DNA of 64,000 nt from Nonomuraea sp. PA05. Its GTDB lineage: Bacteria; Actinomycetota; Actinomycetes; Streptosporangiales; Streptosporangiaceae. Location: positions 124,001-188,000 of the forward strand of contig NZ_VSEY01000010.1 of the NCBI RefSeq assembly GCF_008086045.1. Direction: 5' to 3'. A model generated the notes under the pieces. It was not told where the DNA came from. It saw nothing but the letters and a program-made list of their open reading frames with translations, and made no database searches. The position numbers and the translations under genes are program-made. Positions 41,801 through 50,603 of the stretch are shown here, in pieces (the stretch's first letter is position 1; each line of letters opens with the position of its first letter).

Positions 41801-43324
41801 CTCGTGGCGGTCGCCTCCACCGACGGCACGATCAGGCTCCTCGACGTGCGCACCCCCGCGAAGCCGGCCGTCCTGGCCACGCTCACCTCGGCGGAGGGCG
41901 CGGTCAGGAGCGTGACGTTCGCGCCGAACGGCCGCTACCTGGCCTCCTCCTCGGCCACGGGCAAGGTACAGGTCTGGGACATCACCGCGACCGAGCTGGT
42001 CGGCACCGCGAGCGGCCACTCCGGCGCGGTGGACGACGTCGTGTTCAGCCCCGACGGCGCCGTCCTGGCCAGCGCCTCCGCCGACGCCACCGTCGATCTG
42101 TGGAGCGTGGAGAACCCGCGCGAGCCCGAACGCACCACCACCCTGGCCGGCTTCCCCGACGCGGTGACGGGCGTGGCGTTCAGCCCGAACGGCCAGCACC
42201 TCCTCACCTCCGCCGTGGACGGCGTCGCCAGGCTGTGGAACGTCTCCAACACCTCCCGCACCTCGCCCTTCGCCCGCCTCGGCCTGCACACCGAGCAGGT
42301 CAACGGCGTCGCCATCGCCAAGGGCGGCGTCACGCTGGCCACCGCCTCCGACGACGAGACCGTCAGGCTGTGGAACGTCTCCGACCCGGCGGTCGCCACC
42401 CCCGAGGGCACGGTGAGCGGGCACACCGGGCAGGTCCAGTCGGTCGCGTTCAACCCCGAGGGCACCCGCCTCGTCACGGCCTCCGACGACAAGACGGCCA
42501 AGATCTGGGACGTCTCCGAGACCGCCACCCCGAAGCTGCTCGGCACGCTGACCGGCCACACGGACGGCGTGCGGTCGGCCGCGTACGGCCCGGACGGGAA
42601 GACGGTGGTGACGACGGGACGCGACGGCAGGACGCTGCTGTGGAACGTCGCCACCCCGTCCAGCCCCAAGCAGCTCGCCACGGTCGGCGCCAGCGACAGG
42701 CGCGTGACCACCGCCGTCTTCCGGCCCGACGGCCGCATGCTGGCGACCGGCTCGGGCACGGGGTCCGTACGGCTCTGGGACCTCGCCAAACCGGCCGCCC
42801 CGCGCAGCCTGGCCACCTTCTCCGCCGGCGCCGGCAGCGTGCGCGACCTGCGGTTCAGCCGCGACGGCAAGACGCTGGCCACCGCGTCGAGCGACGGCAC
42901 CGCCCGGCTGTGGAACGTCGCCGCGCCGGCCGCCGCCAAGAAGCTCGCGGACCTGCCCGGCCACTCCGGCGCCGTGTCGGCCGTCGCCTTCAGCGGCGAC
43001 GACCGCAGGCTCGTCACCGCCTCCCAGGACTCGACCGTCCGGGTGTGGGACGTCGTCACGCCCGCCCGGCCCGCGCTCTGGGCGGTGTTCGAGGGCCGCG
43101 GCGCGTCGGGTGACGTGGAGCTGGGCCCGGACGGCACCGTGCTGGCCGCCGCGTCCGGCAGCGCCACCCAGCTCTGGGGGCTGAACGTGGAGCAGGCCAC
43201 CGCGAACGTCTGCGAGGCTTCCGGGACGTCCATCAGCCGGACGGAGTGGGCCCAGTACCTGCCGGGCCGCCCCTACTCGCCGCCCTGCGTCACCGCCACC
43301 GCGTCCGCGTCCGCCTCCTCGTAG
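38834..43324 (+). CDS. Caspase-nSTAND NTPase-WD40 conflict protein with membrane helix
   Basis: The 1496-residue protein has an N-terminal caspase domain (His110 in FHFVGHALF, Cys162-163 in LDCCFTGG), a STAND NTPase (about 285-640: NSPYRGLAAYG, Walker A GPSGCGKT near 345, Walker B VVVDQFEELF), one membrane helix at about 745-768, and a C-terminal array of 14 WD40 repeats, enough for two seven-bladed propellers. It should be a sensor (WD40) - switch (STAND) - executioner (caspase) in one chain, anchored in the membrane. STAND-caspase-WD40 proteins are known from actinobacteria and cyanobacteria in predicted conflict systems. GC matches the flanks, unlike the other caspase. The 3-prime end overlaps the GH43 gene by 52 bp. 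Confidence 0.9.
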   Translation: MTEDDSTTLERTRLVRPSRRNDPPLLLASEGARVVVAGTGAHRPSSRLPQVPAVPATVTDLGQCLVERAGLAPQQLTVLLDPATPANLGEALEKAAREATGVLMFHFVGHALFSPDNELHLATRATVDLGQGVPGYQALPYAMVRQILGSSRAEHVVVVLDCCFTGGNRPVPAKAMEQTFDTSWRGAYVLTSASKDENSWALPGVRHTALTGALLRLLNEGDPAGPAAFTLDHVHHHLARVLPAAGFPRPRRQAGELKGLPPLAINPGNQSAQRSGPPLSAPGDLNSPYRGLAAYGRDQARLYFGREEATRSLAARARQALRSAGPPVVIGSQAFEAGGPLIVTGPSGCGKTSLLHAGLIPALQEDIGRSVTLTPGALPVAALARELAALGGGDPERLRAVIESDPGAAPRGLPKRTLVVVDQFEELFTLCGDETARRRFVEALVELSRSAAVVIAVRGDFFGRCAAYPGLLETMRRPEIVAPMSAAELRRVIEEPATGSGLSVEAGLTELILEDLQALAGTDDLLPLLSHALLATWQRRSGGVLTMDGYRSAGGVARAVALSGEETLRRLGAESEPVARGLLVPLVHVDPQAGALRRRVPVAELSSGSASVEGQVLAEFVRARLVTLTVTDGGEQAELAHEALVRAWPRLGNWAETARAGLLVRRRLAEDAEMWQRDGQNSAYLYTDDRLSTAQAAVAALPAASAPASRTPRAPAARDANGAITPVEREFLDASRRRQLRRTQITRGAIATLSLLLLVAAAGAVVALVQTSGATRLAGEAGVQRDQALSRQLAAVAATTRDTSLGSQLALAAYRLSATPEARGALLGSLSRPVGARMTGHTASVERVAYRPDGRVAATASGDTTARLWNVTDALRPKSLGVVKGHTGGVLAVAFSKSGKVLATGSADNTARLWEVSDTAEPRALATLKGHKEQVGSVSFSPEGNLVATASTDGTMRLWNVKDPAKAAQVSVVTQDSDFTRAAFSPDGRLVAVASTDGTIRLLDVRTPAKPAVLATLTSAEGAVRSVTFAPNGRYLASSSATGKVQVWDITATELVGTASGHSGAVDDVVFSPDGAVLASASADATVDLWSVENPREPERTTTLAGFPDAVTGVAFSPNGQHLLTSAVDGVARLWNVSNTSRTSPFARLGLHTEQVNGVAIAKGGVTLATASDDETVRLWNVSDPAVATPEGTVSGHTGQVQSVAFNPEGTRLVTASDDKTAKIWDVSETATPKLLGTLTGHTDGVRSAAYGPDGKTVVTTGRDGRTLLWNVATPSSPKQLATVGASDRRVTTAVFRPDGRMLATGSGTGSVRLWDLAKPAAPRSLATFSAGAGSVRDLRFSRDGKTLATASSDGTARLWNVAAPAAAKKLADLPGHSGAVSAVAFSGDDRRLVTASQDSTVRVWDVVTPARPALWAVFEGRGASGDVELGPDGTVLAAASGSATQLWGLNVEQATANVCEASGTSISRTEWAQYLPGRPYSPPCVTATASASASS

Positions 43325-44787
43325 GAGATGTCGTCGAAGCCGGCCTGGCAGCCCTCGCCTGCCAGGTCCTGCACCCACAGGCCGACGAACGCGCCGGTGA
43401 AGCCGAACGAGCGGATCCGGCCGTCGATGATCTCGTCGGCGTGCTCGTCCGACAGGATCGTGGCGTCCAGCTCCACGGGGATCTCCCGGCCGTCGCACGA
43501 GAAGCGCAGCACCGGCCCGTCGAACTCCAGCCCGAGACGGGTCGCGCCGCCGGGTGCGGTGAAGTGGACGGTGCGGGCGCCGCGGTCGCTGCCCGTCAGG
43601 ACGATGCCGTCGGTGGTTCGCGCGAGGTGGTACCAGTTGCGGGAGTTGTAGTAGGCGGTGATGCCGGCGGACTGGTGCACGCTTCCCGGCTCGAACGTCA
43701 CGTCCGCCGCGAAGGCGCACTTCCTGGCCGTCACGCGGCGGGCGACCAGGCTGGGGGCGCGCCGCCCGTACGGTGACTGGCCGCCGCTGACCGTCACCCG
43801 CCCGCCGTCGAACCGCACCCAGTCGGGCGAGGCGTGCCGGCGCAACGTGCTCCAGCCGTCCTCGGCGGCGGGCCACGGGTGCGGTGGCAGGGCGGGGGCG
43901 GGCACCTCGACGGAAGGCACTCCCCCGGCCACGCGCGGCCAGCCGTCCACCCACTCGACCCGCTGGATCGCGCTCTCCCTGCCCAGCACACACCGCCCGC
44001 GCGTCCCGTACGGCCGGGCGGCCAGATGCGCCAGGTACCACTCATCCCCCTGCGTCCGCACCAGGCAACCGTGCCCGGCCTTCTGCAGCTCCAGCCCGGG
44101 ATCGTCGCGCGAGGTCAGCATCGGCCCGGCCGGATCGGCCTCGTACGGCCCCGCCGGCGACCGCGACCGCAGCACGCTCACGCAGTGCTCGTAGCCGGTG
44201 CCGCCCTCGGCCACCATCAGGTAGTACCAGCCGTCCACCCGGTAGACGTGCGGCCCCTCGGTCACGCTGCGGTTCTCCAGGATCAACCGCGGCGGCTCCG
44301 ACCCGTCCAGGGGCTGCAGCTCGATCCCGGAGAACCCGCCCCCTGGCCGGGAGTCGAAGACCATGTTCAGCAGGTACGCCGCGCCGTCGTCGTCGTGGAA
44401 GAGCGCCGCGTCGAACCCGCGCCCGGGCAGCCGCACCGGATCCGACCACGGGCCCTCGACGGCGGGCGCGGTGACGAGGTAGTTGGCGACGTCCTTGTAG
44501 CCGTGCGCGTAGGTGTCCATCACGCTGTAGACCAGGTGGAACAGCCCGTTCGCGTACGTCAGGTCAGGCGCCCACACACCGCCCGAGTCAGGCACCCCGG
44601 ACAGGTCGAGCAGCCTGCGCTCGGTCAGGACACCGCCCAGGCAGCGCCAGTTGACCAGGTCACGCGAGTGGTGCACGAGCACGCCCGGGCACCACTCGAA
44701 CGTGGAGGTGGCGAGGTAGTAGTCGTCGCCGACGCGCAGGATGGACGGGTCCGGGTGGAAGCCTGGCAGGACGGGGTTGCGGATCAT
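43273..44787 (-). CDS. Glycoside hydrolase family 43 beta-xylosidase
   Basis: The 504-residue protein lacks a signal peptide and is probably cytosolic. The GH43 triad appears as Asp13 in FHPDPSI, the pKa-modulating Asp in WAPDLTYANG and the acid Glu in SVTEGPHVY. A C-terminal DUF1349-like beta-sandwich (from about residue 320) completes the XynB-type architecture, which hydrolyses xylo-oligosaccharides. It lies 41 bp after the GH10 xylanase gene on the same strand, so extracellular xylanase and intracellular xylosidase form one operon. Confidence 0.92.
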   Translation of the reverse strand: MIRNPVLPGFHPDPSILRVGDDYYLATSTFEWCPGVLVHHSRDLVNWRCLGGVLTERRLLDLSGVPDSGGVWAPDLTYANGLFHLVYSVMDTYAHGYKDVANYLVTAPAVEGPWSDPVRLPGRGFDAALFHDDDGAAYLLNMVFDSRPGGGFSGIELQPLDGSEPPRLILENRSVTEGPHVYRVDGWYYLMVAEGGTGYEHCVSVLRSRSPAGPYEADPAGPMLTSRDDPGLELQKAGHGCLVRTQGDEWYLAHLAARPYGTRGRCVLGRESAIQRVEWVDGWPRVAGGVPSVEVPAPALPPHPWPAAEDGWSTLRRHASPDWVRFDGGRVTVSGGQSPYGRRAPSLVARRVTARKCAFAADVTFEPGSVHQSAGITAYYNSRNWYHLARTTDGIVLTGSDRGARTVHFTAPGGATRLGLEFDGPVLRFSCDGREIPVELDATILSDEHADEIIDGRIRSFGFTGAFVGLWVQDLAGEGCQAGFDDISYEEADADAVAVTQGGE

Positions 44788-44828
44788 CGGATCTCCAGGG
44801 AGCAGGGGCAGGCGGCGATCATCCTAGA

Positions 44829-47738
44829 TCAGCGCCCGAGCAGCACCACCCCCCAGTGGCTGGTGTCCAGGTAGCTGCGCCCGGTGGCGTCGTTCCAGGT
44901 CACCGCACTCGTACGGGCCGCCCCCGTAGCGTCGTTGACCTGCACGTCGAAGCCCGCCGGCACCCCCTCCCCCAGGGTGACGGTCGGCATGGCGACGGCC
45001 GCCTCCACCACGTACCCGCCCGGCACGGCCACGGCCGCCGCCCGCACGTTGTCCTTGACGCCCGCGGCGTCGAACGTGCCGCCCACGGTGACGCGCCCCG
45101 TGAAGCTCACCCGGTACTGCCCGTCGTCGTCCTCGTACCCCTTGGTCTTGCCGTTCCCGGGGTCCACGAAGATCTCGACGGAGTCCTGCTCCCACGGGTT
45201 CGCCGACGACTCGCTCAACGCGGGGTCGGTGACCTGGGCCAGGACGTACAGGGTGGAGCCCGACCAGAGGGTGCGGACCTTGGCGGTGGCGCCGGAGGTG
45301 CCCTGGATCCAGGTGCCGGTGCGGATCTCGGGGACGCCGGACCACAGCCGGTCCACGGCGCCGTCCAGGACGGGCGGGGTCGCCCGGTGCGGGGCGGTGG
45401 TGCGCTTGACGGCCGGCGTGGCGGTGACAGTGCCGGTCCACGAGGTCAGGGAGCCGCGGTCGTGCACGGTGACCTGGACGTCGGTTCCGGCGGTGAGCAG
45501 GGCTTCCGCGCGGTAGCCGGTGGCGGTGCGGCGGACGCCCGGGGAGGTGCGGCCGAGGGCGCGGGTGCGGCCGTCCACGGTGAACGTGACCCGGTCGTCG
45601 GCGTTGACGACCGGGTCGGTCACCTCGGCGAGCACGTACAGGCCGGCGGACGAGGAGCGGGCCTGGAAGCCGGCCGAGACGTCGCCGACGCGGGCGAGGG
45701 GCGCGTCCGGGAGGAGGTCCCATTCCAGGTCGCGCTTGCCGTCCACCTTGACGGCCGCGGCGGGGGCCTCCAGCTTGCGGACGAGCGGAGCCAGCTTGGA
45801 CGGGTCCACGACGCCCCAGTAGGCGGGCTTGGCCTGGAGGTCGTCGTCGAAGAGCAGCGGCGCGTTGAGCCGCGGGATCGGCCAGGAGCGCAGCCAGCTC
45901 ACGTCGTCCGACTCGCCCCACACGGTGACGGAGCTGAGCCGGGCGGCCTGCCGGCGGAAGACGTCGAACAGCTCCTTGTACCGGTGCCCCTGCTGGACGA
46001 GCAGCTCGGGCGGGATGGTGTCGTAGGTGGAGACGAAGTCGGTGTAGATGCTCACGTCCAGCTCGGTGACCTGCTGGTCGAGGCCGAGCGTGGCGAAGCG
46101 CTCGATGGTGGCCTCGACCTCTGAGGCGGCCGGGTGCTCGATGTTGAGGTGGAGCTGGTGCCCGACGCCGTGGATCGGCACGCCTTCGCTCTTGAGCTGT
46201 TCGACCAGCTTGTAGAGGGCTTCGCGCTTGCGCGGGAACTCGGTGTTGTAGTCGTTGATGAACAGCTTGGCGTCGGGGTCGGCCTCGTGAGCAACGCGGA
46301 AGGCGGTGCGGATGAAGTCGAGCCCGGCGATCTCGTACCACTTGGAGCGGCGCAGCCCGTCCGGCTGGTTCTCGTCGACGACCTCGTTGACCACGTCCCA
46401 GACGGCGATCCTGCCCTTGTAGCGGGTGACGAGCGTGCGGACGTGCCGTTCCAGGCGTTGCAGCAGCACTTCCTTGGTGGCGCCCTCGAACACCCAGTCG
46501 GGGGTCTGGCTGTGCCAGACGAGCGTGTGGCCGCGCACGGTCATGCCGTGCCCGGTGGCGAAGTCGACCAGGTAGTCGCCGTCGGTGAAGGTGAACTCGC
46601 CTTCGCGGGGCTCGGTGGCGTCCCATTTCAGCTCGTTGCCGGGGGTGGCGCCGTTGAAGTGCCTGGCGAGCAGCTCGCCGTGCACGCCGAGGGTGTCGGG
46701 CCTGGTCAGGGCGGAGCCCATGGTGAACGGCACCTTGTCCTTGACGGAGGGGATGTCGGTCTGGACGGGCTTGGGCTCGACGTAGGTCATGGTGAAGTCG
46801 TCGAGGTGGAAGGGGAAGGTGCCGGTGTCGGACTCGATGTACAGGCTGAGGAACTCGACGTCGTAGGCCAGCGTGTACGTCCCGGAGAGCTGCACCCACT
46901 CCCCGGCGGGCACGTCCTTGGGCGCGACGATGCGCTCGTAGCTGGGGGTGCCGCCGGTGCGGCGTTCGATCGACAGGCCGAGGCGGCCGGAGGCGGTGTC
47001 GGGGCCGAGGCGCACCCAGGCGGACAGGGCGTACTTGTCGCCCTTGGCCATGCGGCCCAGGACGTTCAGCGCGGGCCCGTCCCAGGTGGCGGAGCGGCCG
47101 GTGACGGTGAGGCCGCGGGTCCCGGCGTGCGCGGTGGCGCCGTTCTCCAGGACGGCGGCGGCGCGCGGCGACCAGTCCTGCGCGGTGCCGTCCTCGAAGT
47201 CGCTGGTGATCGGCTCGCGGGTGGGGTCGCCGAGCGGGCTGAGCACGATGTCGTCGAGCAGGTACTGGGAGGTGGCGTCGGAGCTCTCCACGTAGAGCTG
47301 CACGTCGCTGGACTCGGCGGTGAACAGGTAGCTGCCCGACAGCCGCACCCACTCGCCGTCGGTGACGGTGGCCGCCGCGACCCGTTCGTAGGTGGTCTCG
47401 CCGCCGGTCGGGGTGCGCTGCACGGTCATCGCGATGGTGCTCGCGGGCTGGCCTGCGACCAGTCTGGCGTACGCGGTGACGGTGTAGCCGACGCCCCTGA
47501 CGAAGGGTCCGGTGATGGACGCGCCGTGCCAGGTGGCGGTCCGGCCGCTCACCGCCAGGCCGCCGGAGCCGGTGCGGGCCGCGTCCGGCGTCACCGTGAC
47601 GGTGACGCCGCCGCCGCGCGGTCCCCATCCCTGGGCGGTGCCGTCCTCGAAGTCGTACGTGAGGTCCGCCGCGTGCGCCGGAAGCACCGGCAGCAGGCAT
47701 AACAGGGCGGCGACCACCAGGGCTCGAAGGGTGCGCAC
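44829..47738 (-). CDS. Secreted multidomain endo-1,4-beta-xylanase (CBM4/9-CBM4/9-GH10-CBM9)
   Basis: The 969-residue enzyme has a signal peptide (1-24), two related CBM4/9 sandwiches (about 25-170 and 178-325), a GH10 barrel (about 335-670) and C-terminal CBM9-like modules. Catalytic glutamates lie in WDVVNEVVDE (acid/base) and VTELDVSIY (nucleophile); the NELKWDATEP and HTLVWHSQTP motifs confirm GH10. It cleaves xylan outside the cell. The start is GTG 47738 with GGAG upstream. An inverted repeat of LacI-type character precedes it, and the gene is divergent from the pectinase fusion. Confidence 0.93.
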   Translation of the reverse strand: MRTLRALVVAALLCLLPVLPAHAADLTYDFEDGTAQGWGPRGGGVTVTVTPDAARTGSGGLAVSGRTATWHGASITGPFVRGVGYTVTAYARLVAGQPASTIAMTVQRTPTGGETTYERVAAATVTDGEWVRLSGSYLFTAESSDVQLYVESSDATSQYLLDDIVLSPLGDPTREPITSDFEDGTAQDWSPRAAAVLENGATAHAGTRGLTVTGRSATWDGPALNVLGRMAKGDKYALSAWVRLGPDTASGRLGLSIERRTGGTPSYERIVAPKDVPAGEWVQLSGTYTLAYDVEFLSLYIESDTGTFPFHLDDFTMTYVEPKPVQTDIPSVKDKVPFTMGSALTRPDTLGVHGELLARHFNGATPGNELKWDATEPREGEFTFTDGDYLVDFATGHGMTVRGHTLVWHSQTPDWVFEGATKEVLLQRLERHVRTLVTRYKGRIAVWDVVNEVVDENQPDGLRRSKWYEIAGLDFIRTAFRVAHEADPDAKLFINDYNTEFPRKREALYKLVEQLKSEGVPIHGVGHQLHLNIEHPAASEVEATIERFATLGLDQQVTELDVSIYTDFVSTYDTIPPELLVQQGHRYKELFDVFRRQAARLSSVTVWGESDDVSWLRSWPIPRLNAPLLFDDDLQAKPAYWGVVDPSKLAPLVRKLEAPAAAVKVDGKRDLEWDLLPDAPLARVGDVSAGFQARSSSAGLYVLAEVTDPVVNADDRVTFTVDGRTRALGRTSPGVRRTATGYRAEALLTAGTDVQVTVHDRGSLTSWTGTVTATPAVKRTTAPHRATPPVLDGAVDRLWSGVPEIRTGTWIQGTSGATAKVRTLWSGSTLYVLAQVTDPALSESSANPWEQDSVEIFVDPGNGKTKGYEDDDGQYRVSFTGRVTVGGTFDAAGVKDNVRAAAVAVPGGYVVEAAVAMPTVTLGEGVPAGFDVQVNDATGAARTSAVTWNDATGRSYLDTSHWGVVLLGR

Positions 47739-47760
47739 AGTGCTCCTACGGCATCCGGAA

Positions 47761-47771
47761 TGAAAGTTTCA
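47761..47771. promoter_or_regulatory. TGAAAGTTTCA operator upstream of the xylanase gene
   Basis: This perfect 11-bp inverted repeat with a central G lies 23 bp before the xylanase GTG. GAAA-N-TTTC cores are the binding sites of xylan- and cellulose-responsive LacI regulators in Streptomyces, and one would be expected to control this operon. No lacI gene is in the window. Confidence 0.55.
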
Positions 47772-47832
47772 GGGAAACGCCGATAAATATCAGGCGGACT
47801 GTAGAGCCCGCTCGATGAGGGGTCAACAGTGC

Positions 47833-47871
47833 TGCAATCGCTTGTTGCAGGAAAGGTGCAGTTTCACTGCA
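47833..47871. promoter_or_regulatory. TGCA-type inverted repeats before the pectinase fusion gene
   Basis: TGCAA-N7-TTGCA (47833-47849) and TGCAGTTTCACTGCA (47857-47871, 6-bp arms) lie side by side 75-113 bp before the pectinase start in the divergent spacer. A related AATCGCTGT and TGCAAACCGCTGCA stretch is found at 57618-57640 before the other glycosidase operon, suggesting a shared regulator of cell-wall hydrolase genes. Confidence 0.45.
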
Positions 47872-47945
47872 GATCATTGACGAAGTGAGGTGTTTGAGCG
47901 AACGTTTCATGCAACCGATTGCCGCACTCCGTCAAGGCTGCGCCC

Positions 47946-50201
47946 ATGCGACTTCTGTTACTCCCCCCAGTGATCGCCCTGACAGTGATCGCGACCATGA
48001 CCCCCGCGGCCACGGCCGCGACCCGCGCCACGATCGTCGTGGCCGCCGACGGCTCGGGCGACCACACGACCGTGCAGGACGCCGTGAACGCCGTGCCCTC
48101 GGGCAACACCCGGCCGGTCACCATCCTGATCCGCAAGGGCACGTACAAGCAGCAGGTGGTCATCCCCGCCGACAAACCGCACATCACGCTGGCCGGCGAC
48201 ACCCGCGACCCGCGCGAGGTGGTGCTCACGTTCGACGCCTCGGCGTCCACGCCGAAGCCGGACGGCTCCGGCACCTACGGCACCTCGGGCAGCGCCTCGT
48301 ACGTGATCAGCGCCCCCGACTTCACCGCCCGCGACCTCACCTTCGAGAACTCCTACGACGAGGCCGCGAACGGCAACAGCCAGGCCGTCGCGGTCAGGAC
48401 GACGGGCGACCGGCAGGTCTACGACAACGTCAGGTTCCTCGGCGACCAGGACACCCTGTACGCCAACACCGGCTCCGCCACCACCTTCGCCCGCCAGTAC
48501 TTCCACGACTGCTACGTCGAGGGCGACGTCGACTTCATCTTCGGCCGCGCCACGGCGGTGTTCGACCGCTGCGTGATCAAGGCGCTGAACCGGGGCAGCA
48601 CGGACAACAACGGCTACGTCACCGCCGCCAGCACGGAGATCACCAACCCGTACGGGTTCCTGATCTACCGCAGCCACCTGGTCAGCGACGCGCCTGCCCG
48701 CACGTTCCACCTGGGCCGCCCGTGGCCGGCCGGCGGCTCGGTCACGGCGCGCGGCCAGGTGCTGGTGCGGGAGTCGTGGCTGGGCCAGCAGTTCAAGGAC
48801 GCGCCCTGGACCGACATGTCGGGGCTGAACTGGCGCGAGGCCCGCCTGTCCGAGTACCGCAACCACGGGCCCGGCGCGACCGTCAACGACGACCGCCCGC
48901 AGCTCACCGCGGAGCAGGCCAGGACGTACACGCCGGAGAGGTACCTGGCGGGCGCCGACGGCTGGAACCCGCTGCGCCGCCCGGCCCCCGTGCGGCCCGA
49001 GCCCGGCCGCGAGACGTTGCCGCGCGGCGACGGCTGGGCCGCGGCCACGACCGGCACGACGGGCGGCTCCGCGGCCCGCCCCGAGGACGTGCACGTCGTC
49101 TCGACCAGGGCGGAGCTGCTGGCCGCGCTGGGCAGCCCGGCGGACAACACCCCGAGGATCGTCTACGTCAAGGGCGCCATAGACGCCGACACCGACGCCA
49201 CGGGCAACCCGCTGACCTGCGACGACTACGCCGTGGACGGCTACAGCCTGCCCGCCTACCTGGCCGCCTACGACCCGGCCGTCTGGGGCAGGACCAGCGT
49301 GCCGTCGGGGCCGCTGGAGGAGGCGCGCAAGGCGTCGTACGCCAAGATGGCGGCGCACGTCACGGTCACCGTCGGCTCCAACGTCACGCTCATGGGCCTG
49401 GGCAGGAACGCCGCGCTGAAGAGCTTCGGCCTGCGCGTCAGCAACGCCGACAACGTCATCGTGCGCAACCTGACCATCACCGACACCTCCGACTGCTTCC
49501 CGCAGTGGGACCCGACCGACGGCGCTGAGGGCAACTGGAACGCCTCCTTCGACAACATGGAGGTCTCCGGCTCCACGCACGTGTGGCTGGACCACAACAC
49601 GCTCAACGACGGCGACAACCCCGACTCGGGCCAGCCGCTCTACTTCGGCCGCCCGTTCCAGGTGCACGACGGGCTGCTCGACGTGGTCCGCGGCGCCGAC
49701 CACGTGACGCTCTCCTGGAACCACCTCAGCGGCCACGACAAGGTGACGCTGATCGGCAACACCGACAGCCCGACGCGGTACGGCGAGGAGGGCAAGCTCA
49801 AGGTCACCCTGCACCACAACTACTTCGAGTCGCTCGGCCAGCGCACGCCCCGGGTCCGGTTCGGGCAGGTGCACGTGTACAACAACTACTACAAGGGCGG
49901 CCCAGGGCACGGTTACAGCATCGGTGTCGGGTTCGGCTCCAAGGTCTACGCCGAGAGCAACGCCTTCGACGGGATCGCCGCGGAGAAGGTGCTGACGGTG
50001 TTCAACGGCACGGCGATCACGGCCAAGGACAACCTGGTGGACGGCGTGGTGACCGACGTGGTGGCGGCGTACGACGCGGCCAACGGCACGACGCTCGGCA
50101 CGGACGCGGGCTGGACCCCGACGCTGGTCCCGCGCGTGCATCCGGCCAAGGCGCTGAGGCATCTCGTGCCGGCGGGCGCGGGTGCGGGACGCCTGCGCTG
50201 A
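47946..50201 (+). CDS. Secreted bifunctional pectinesterase-pectate lyase (CE8-PL1 fusion)
   Basis: The 751-residue protein has a signal peptide, an N-terminal CE8 domain (about 28-345) and a C-terminal PL1 pectate lyase (about 370-735). CE8 active-site motifs are GNSQAVAVR, GDQDTLY, GDVDFIFGR and LGRPW. PL1 motifs are WLDHNTLNDGD, HDKVTLIGNTD and QRTPRVRFG with the catalytic Arg. De-esterification and cleavage of pectin in one chain allows substrate channelling, because pectate lyase needs the demethylated product. The start is ATG 47946. A perfect hairpin follows the stop. Confidence 0.93.
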   Translation: MRLLLLPPVIALTVIATMTPAATAATRATIVVAADGSGDHTTVQDAVNAVPSGNTRPVTILIRKGTYKQQVVIPADKPHITLAGDTRDPREVVLTFDASASTPKPDGSGTYGTSGSASYVISAPDFTARDLTFENSYDEAANGNSQAVAVRTTGDRQVYDNVRFLGDQDTLYANTGSATTFARQYFHDCYVEGDVDFIFGRATAVFDRCVIKALNRGSTDNNGYVTAASTEITNPYGFLIYRSHLVSDAPARTFHLGRPWPAGGSVTARGQVLVRESWLGQQFKDAPWTDMSGLNWREARLSEYRNHGPGATVNDDRPQLTAEQARTYTPERYLAGADGWNPLRRPAPVRPEPGRETLPRGDGWAAATTGTTGGSAARPEDVHVVSTRAELLAALGSPADNTPRIVYVKGAIDADTDATGNPLTCDDYAVDGYSLPAYLAAYDPAVWGRTSVPSGPLEEARKASYAKMAAHVTVTVGSNVTLMGLGRNAALKSFGLRVSNADNVIVRNLTITDTSDCFPQWDPTDGAEGNWNASFDNMEVSGSTHVWLDHNTLNDGDNPDSGQPLYFGRPFQVHDGLLDVVRGADHVTLSWNHLSGHDKVTLIGNTDSPTRYGEEGKLKVTLHHNYFESLGQRTPRVRFGQVHVYNNYYKGGPGHGYSIGVGFGSKVYAESNAFDGIAAEKVLTVFNGTAITAKDNLVDGVVTDVVAAYDAANGTTLGTDAGWTPTLVPRVHPAKALRHLVPAGAGAGRLR

Positions 50202-50214
50202 CCTGACCCCGGGC

Positions 50215-50256
50215 GGCGGGCGGCCCCCTCACCGGCTCCCATCTGGGCCGCCCGCC
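50215..50256. terminator. Bidirectional terminator after the pectinase fusion
   Basis: GGCGGGCGGCCC (50215-50226) and GGGCCGCCCGCC (50245-50256) make a perfect 12-bp GC stem around an 18-nt loop, 14 bp after one stop and 6 bp before the other, convergent gene's stop. Confidence 0.7.
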
Positions 50257-50261
50257 CCCGG

Positions 50262-50429
50262 TCAGAAGACGAACCCGTCGTGGTTGACGATGTAGAGCAC
50301 GCCTCCCCCGACCATGAGGACGGCTCCGGCCACGATGGCCGCCCAGCCGCCGACCCAGGCCGCGACCATCAGCCCCACGCAGGCCACGACAATCCCGACA
50401 AGCCTATAGATTTCGGCATTTTTACCCAT
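50262..50429 (-). CDS. Small two-helix membrane protein (55 aa)
   Basis: The product begins MGKNAEIYRLVG and has two hydrophobic helices (around 10-28 and 31-49) with a short polar C-terminus. It is convergent with the pectinase gene. The longer in-frame ORF upstream lacks any ribosome site, so I use ATG 50429. The family is not recognised; small proteins of this kind are common in actinomycetes. Confidence 0.55.
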   Translation of the reverse strand: MGKNAEIYRLVGIVVACVGLMVAAWVGGWAAIVAGAVLMVGGGVLYIVNHDGFVF

Positions 50430-50532
50430 AATCAGAGGGTTGCCGTTCGAAGGTGGGTGTATCCCACCCACGATGGGCACTCTTTCCTGTCCTCGACCTG
50501 GCCTGGCCTCGAAGACATGGACACGGACAACC

Positions 50533-50601
50533 TGCTCGATCGGCCAGCCGCCGGACGTGGACGTCAACGAGCTGGTCATCCGGCCCGCCAGGCAACGCTG
50601 A
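50533..50601 (+). pseudogene. C-terminal remnant of an SDR oxidoreductase
   Basis: The 22 codons before the stop at 50601 read IGQPPDVDVNELVIRPARQR, the usual last residues of classical short-chain dehydrogenases. Upstream, the frame shows no SDR similarity. The tail ends 2 bp before the stop of the convergent regulator gene, so the original gene pair was convergent and the SDR body has been deleted. Confidence 0.5.
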
Positions 50602-50603
50602 GC

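Noticed and set aside
29653..43324. A single large operon joining both caspase systems
   Set aside because: Genes between them run in both directions and include ordinary metabolic genes with normal GC, so the two loci are separate units.
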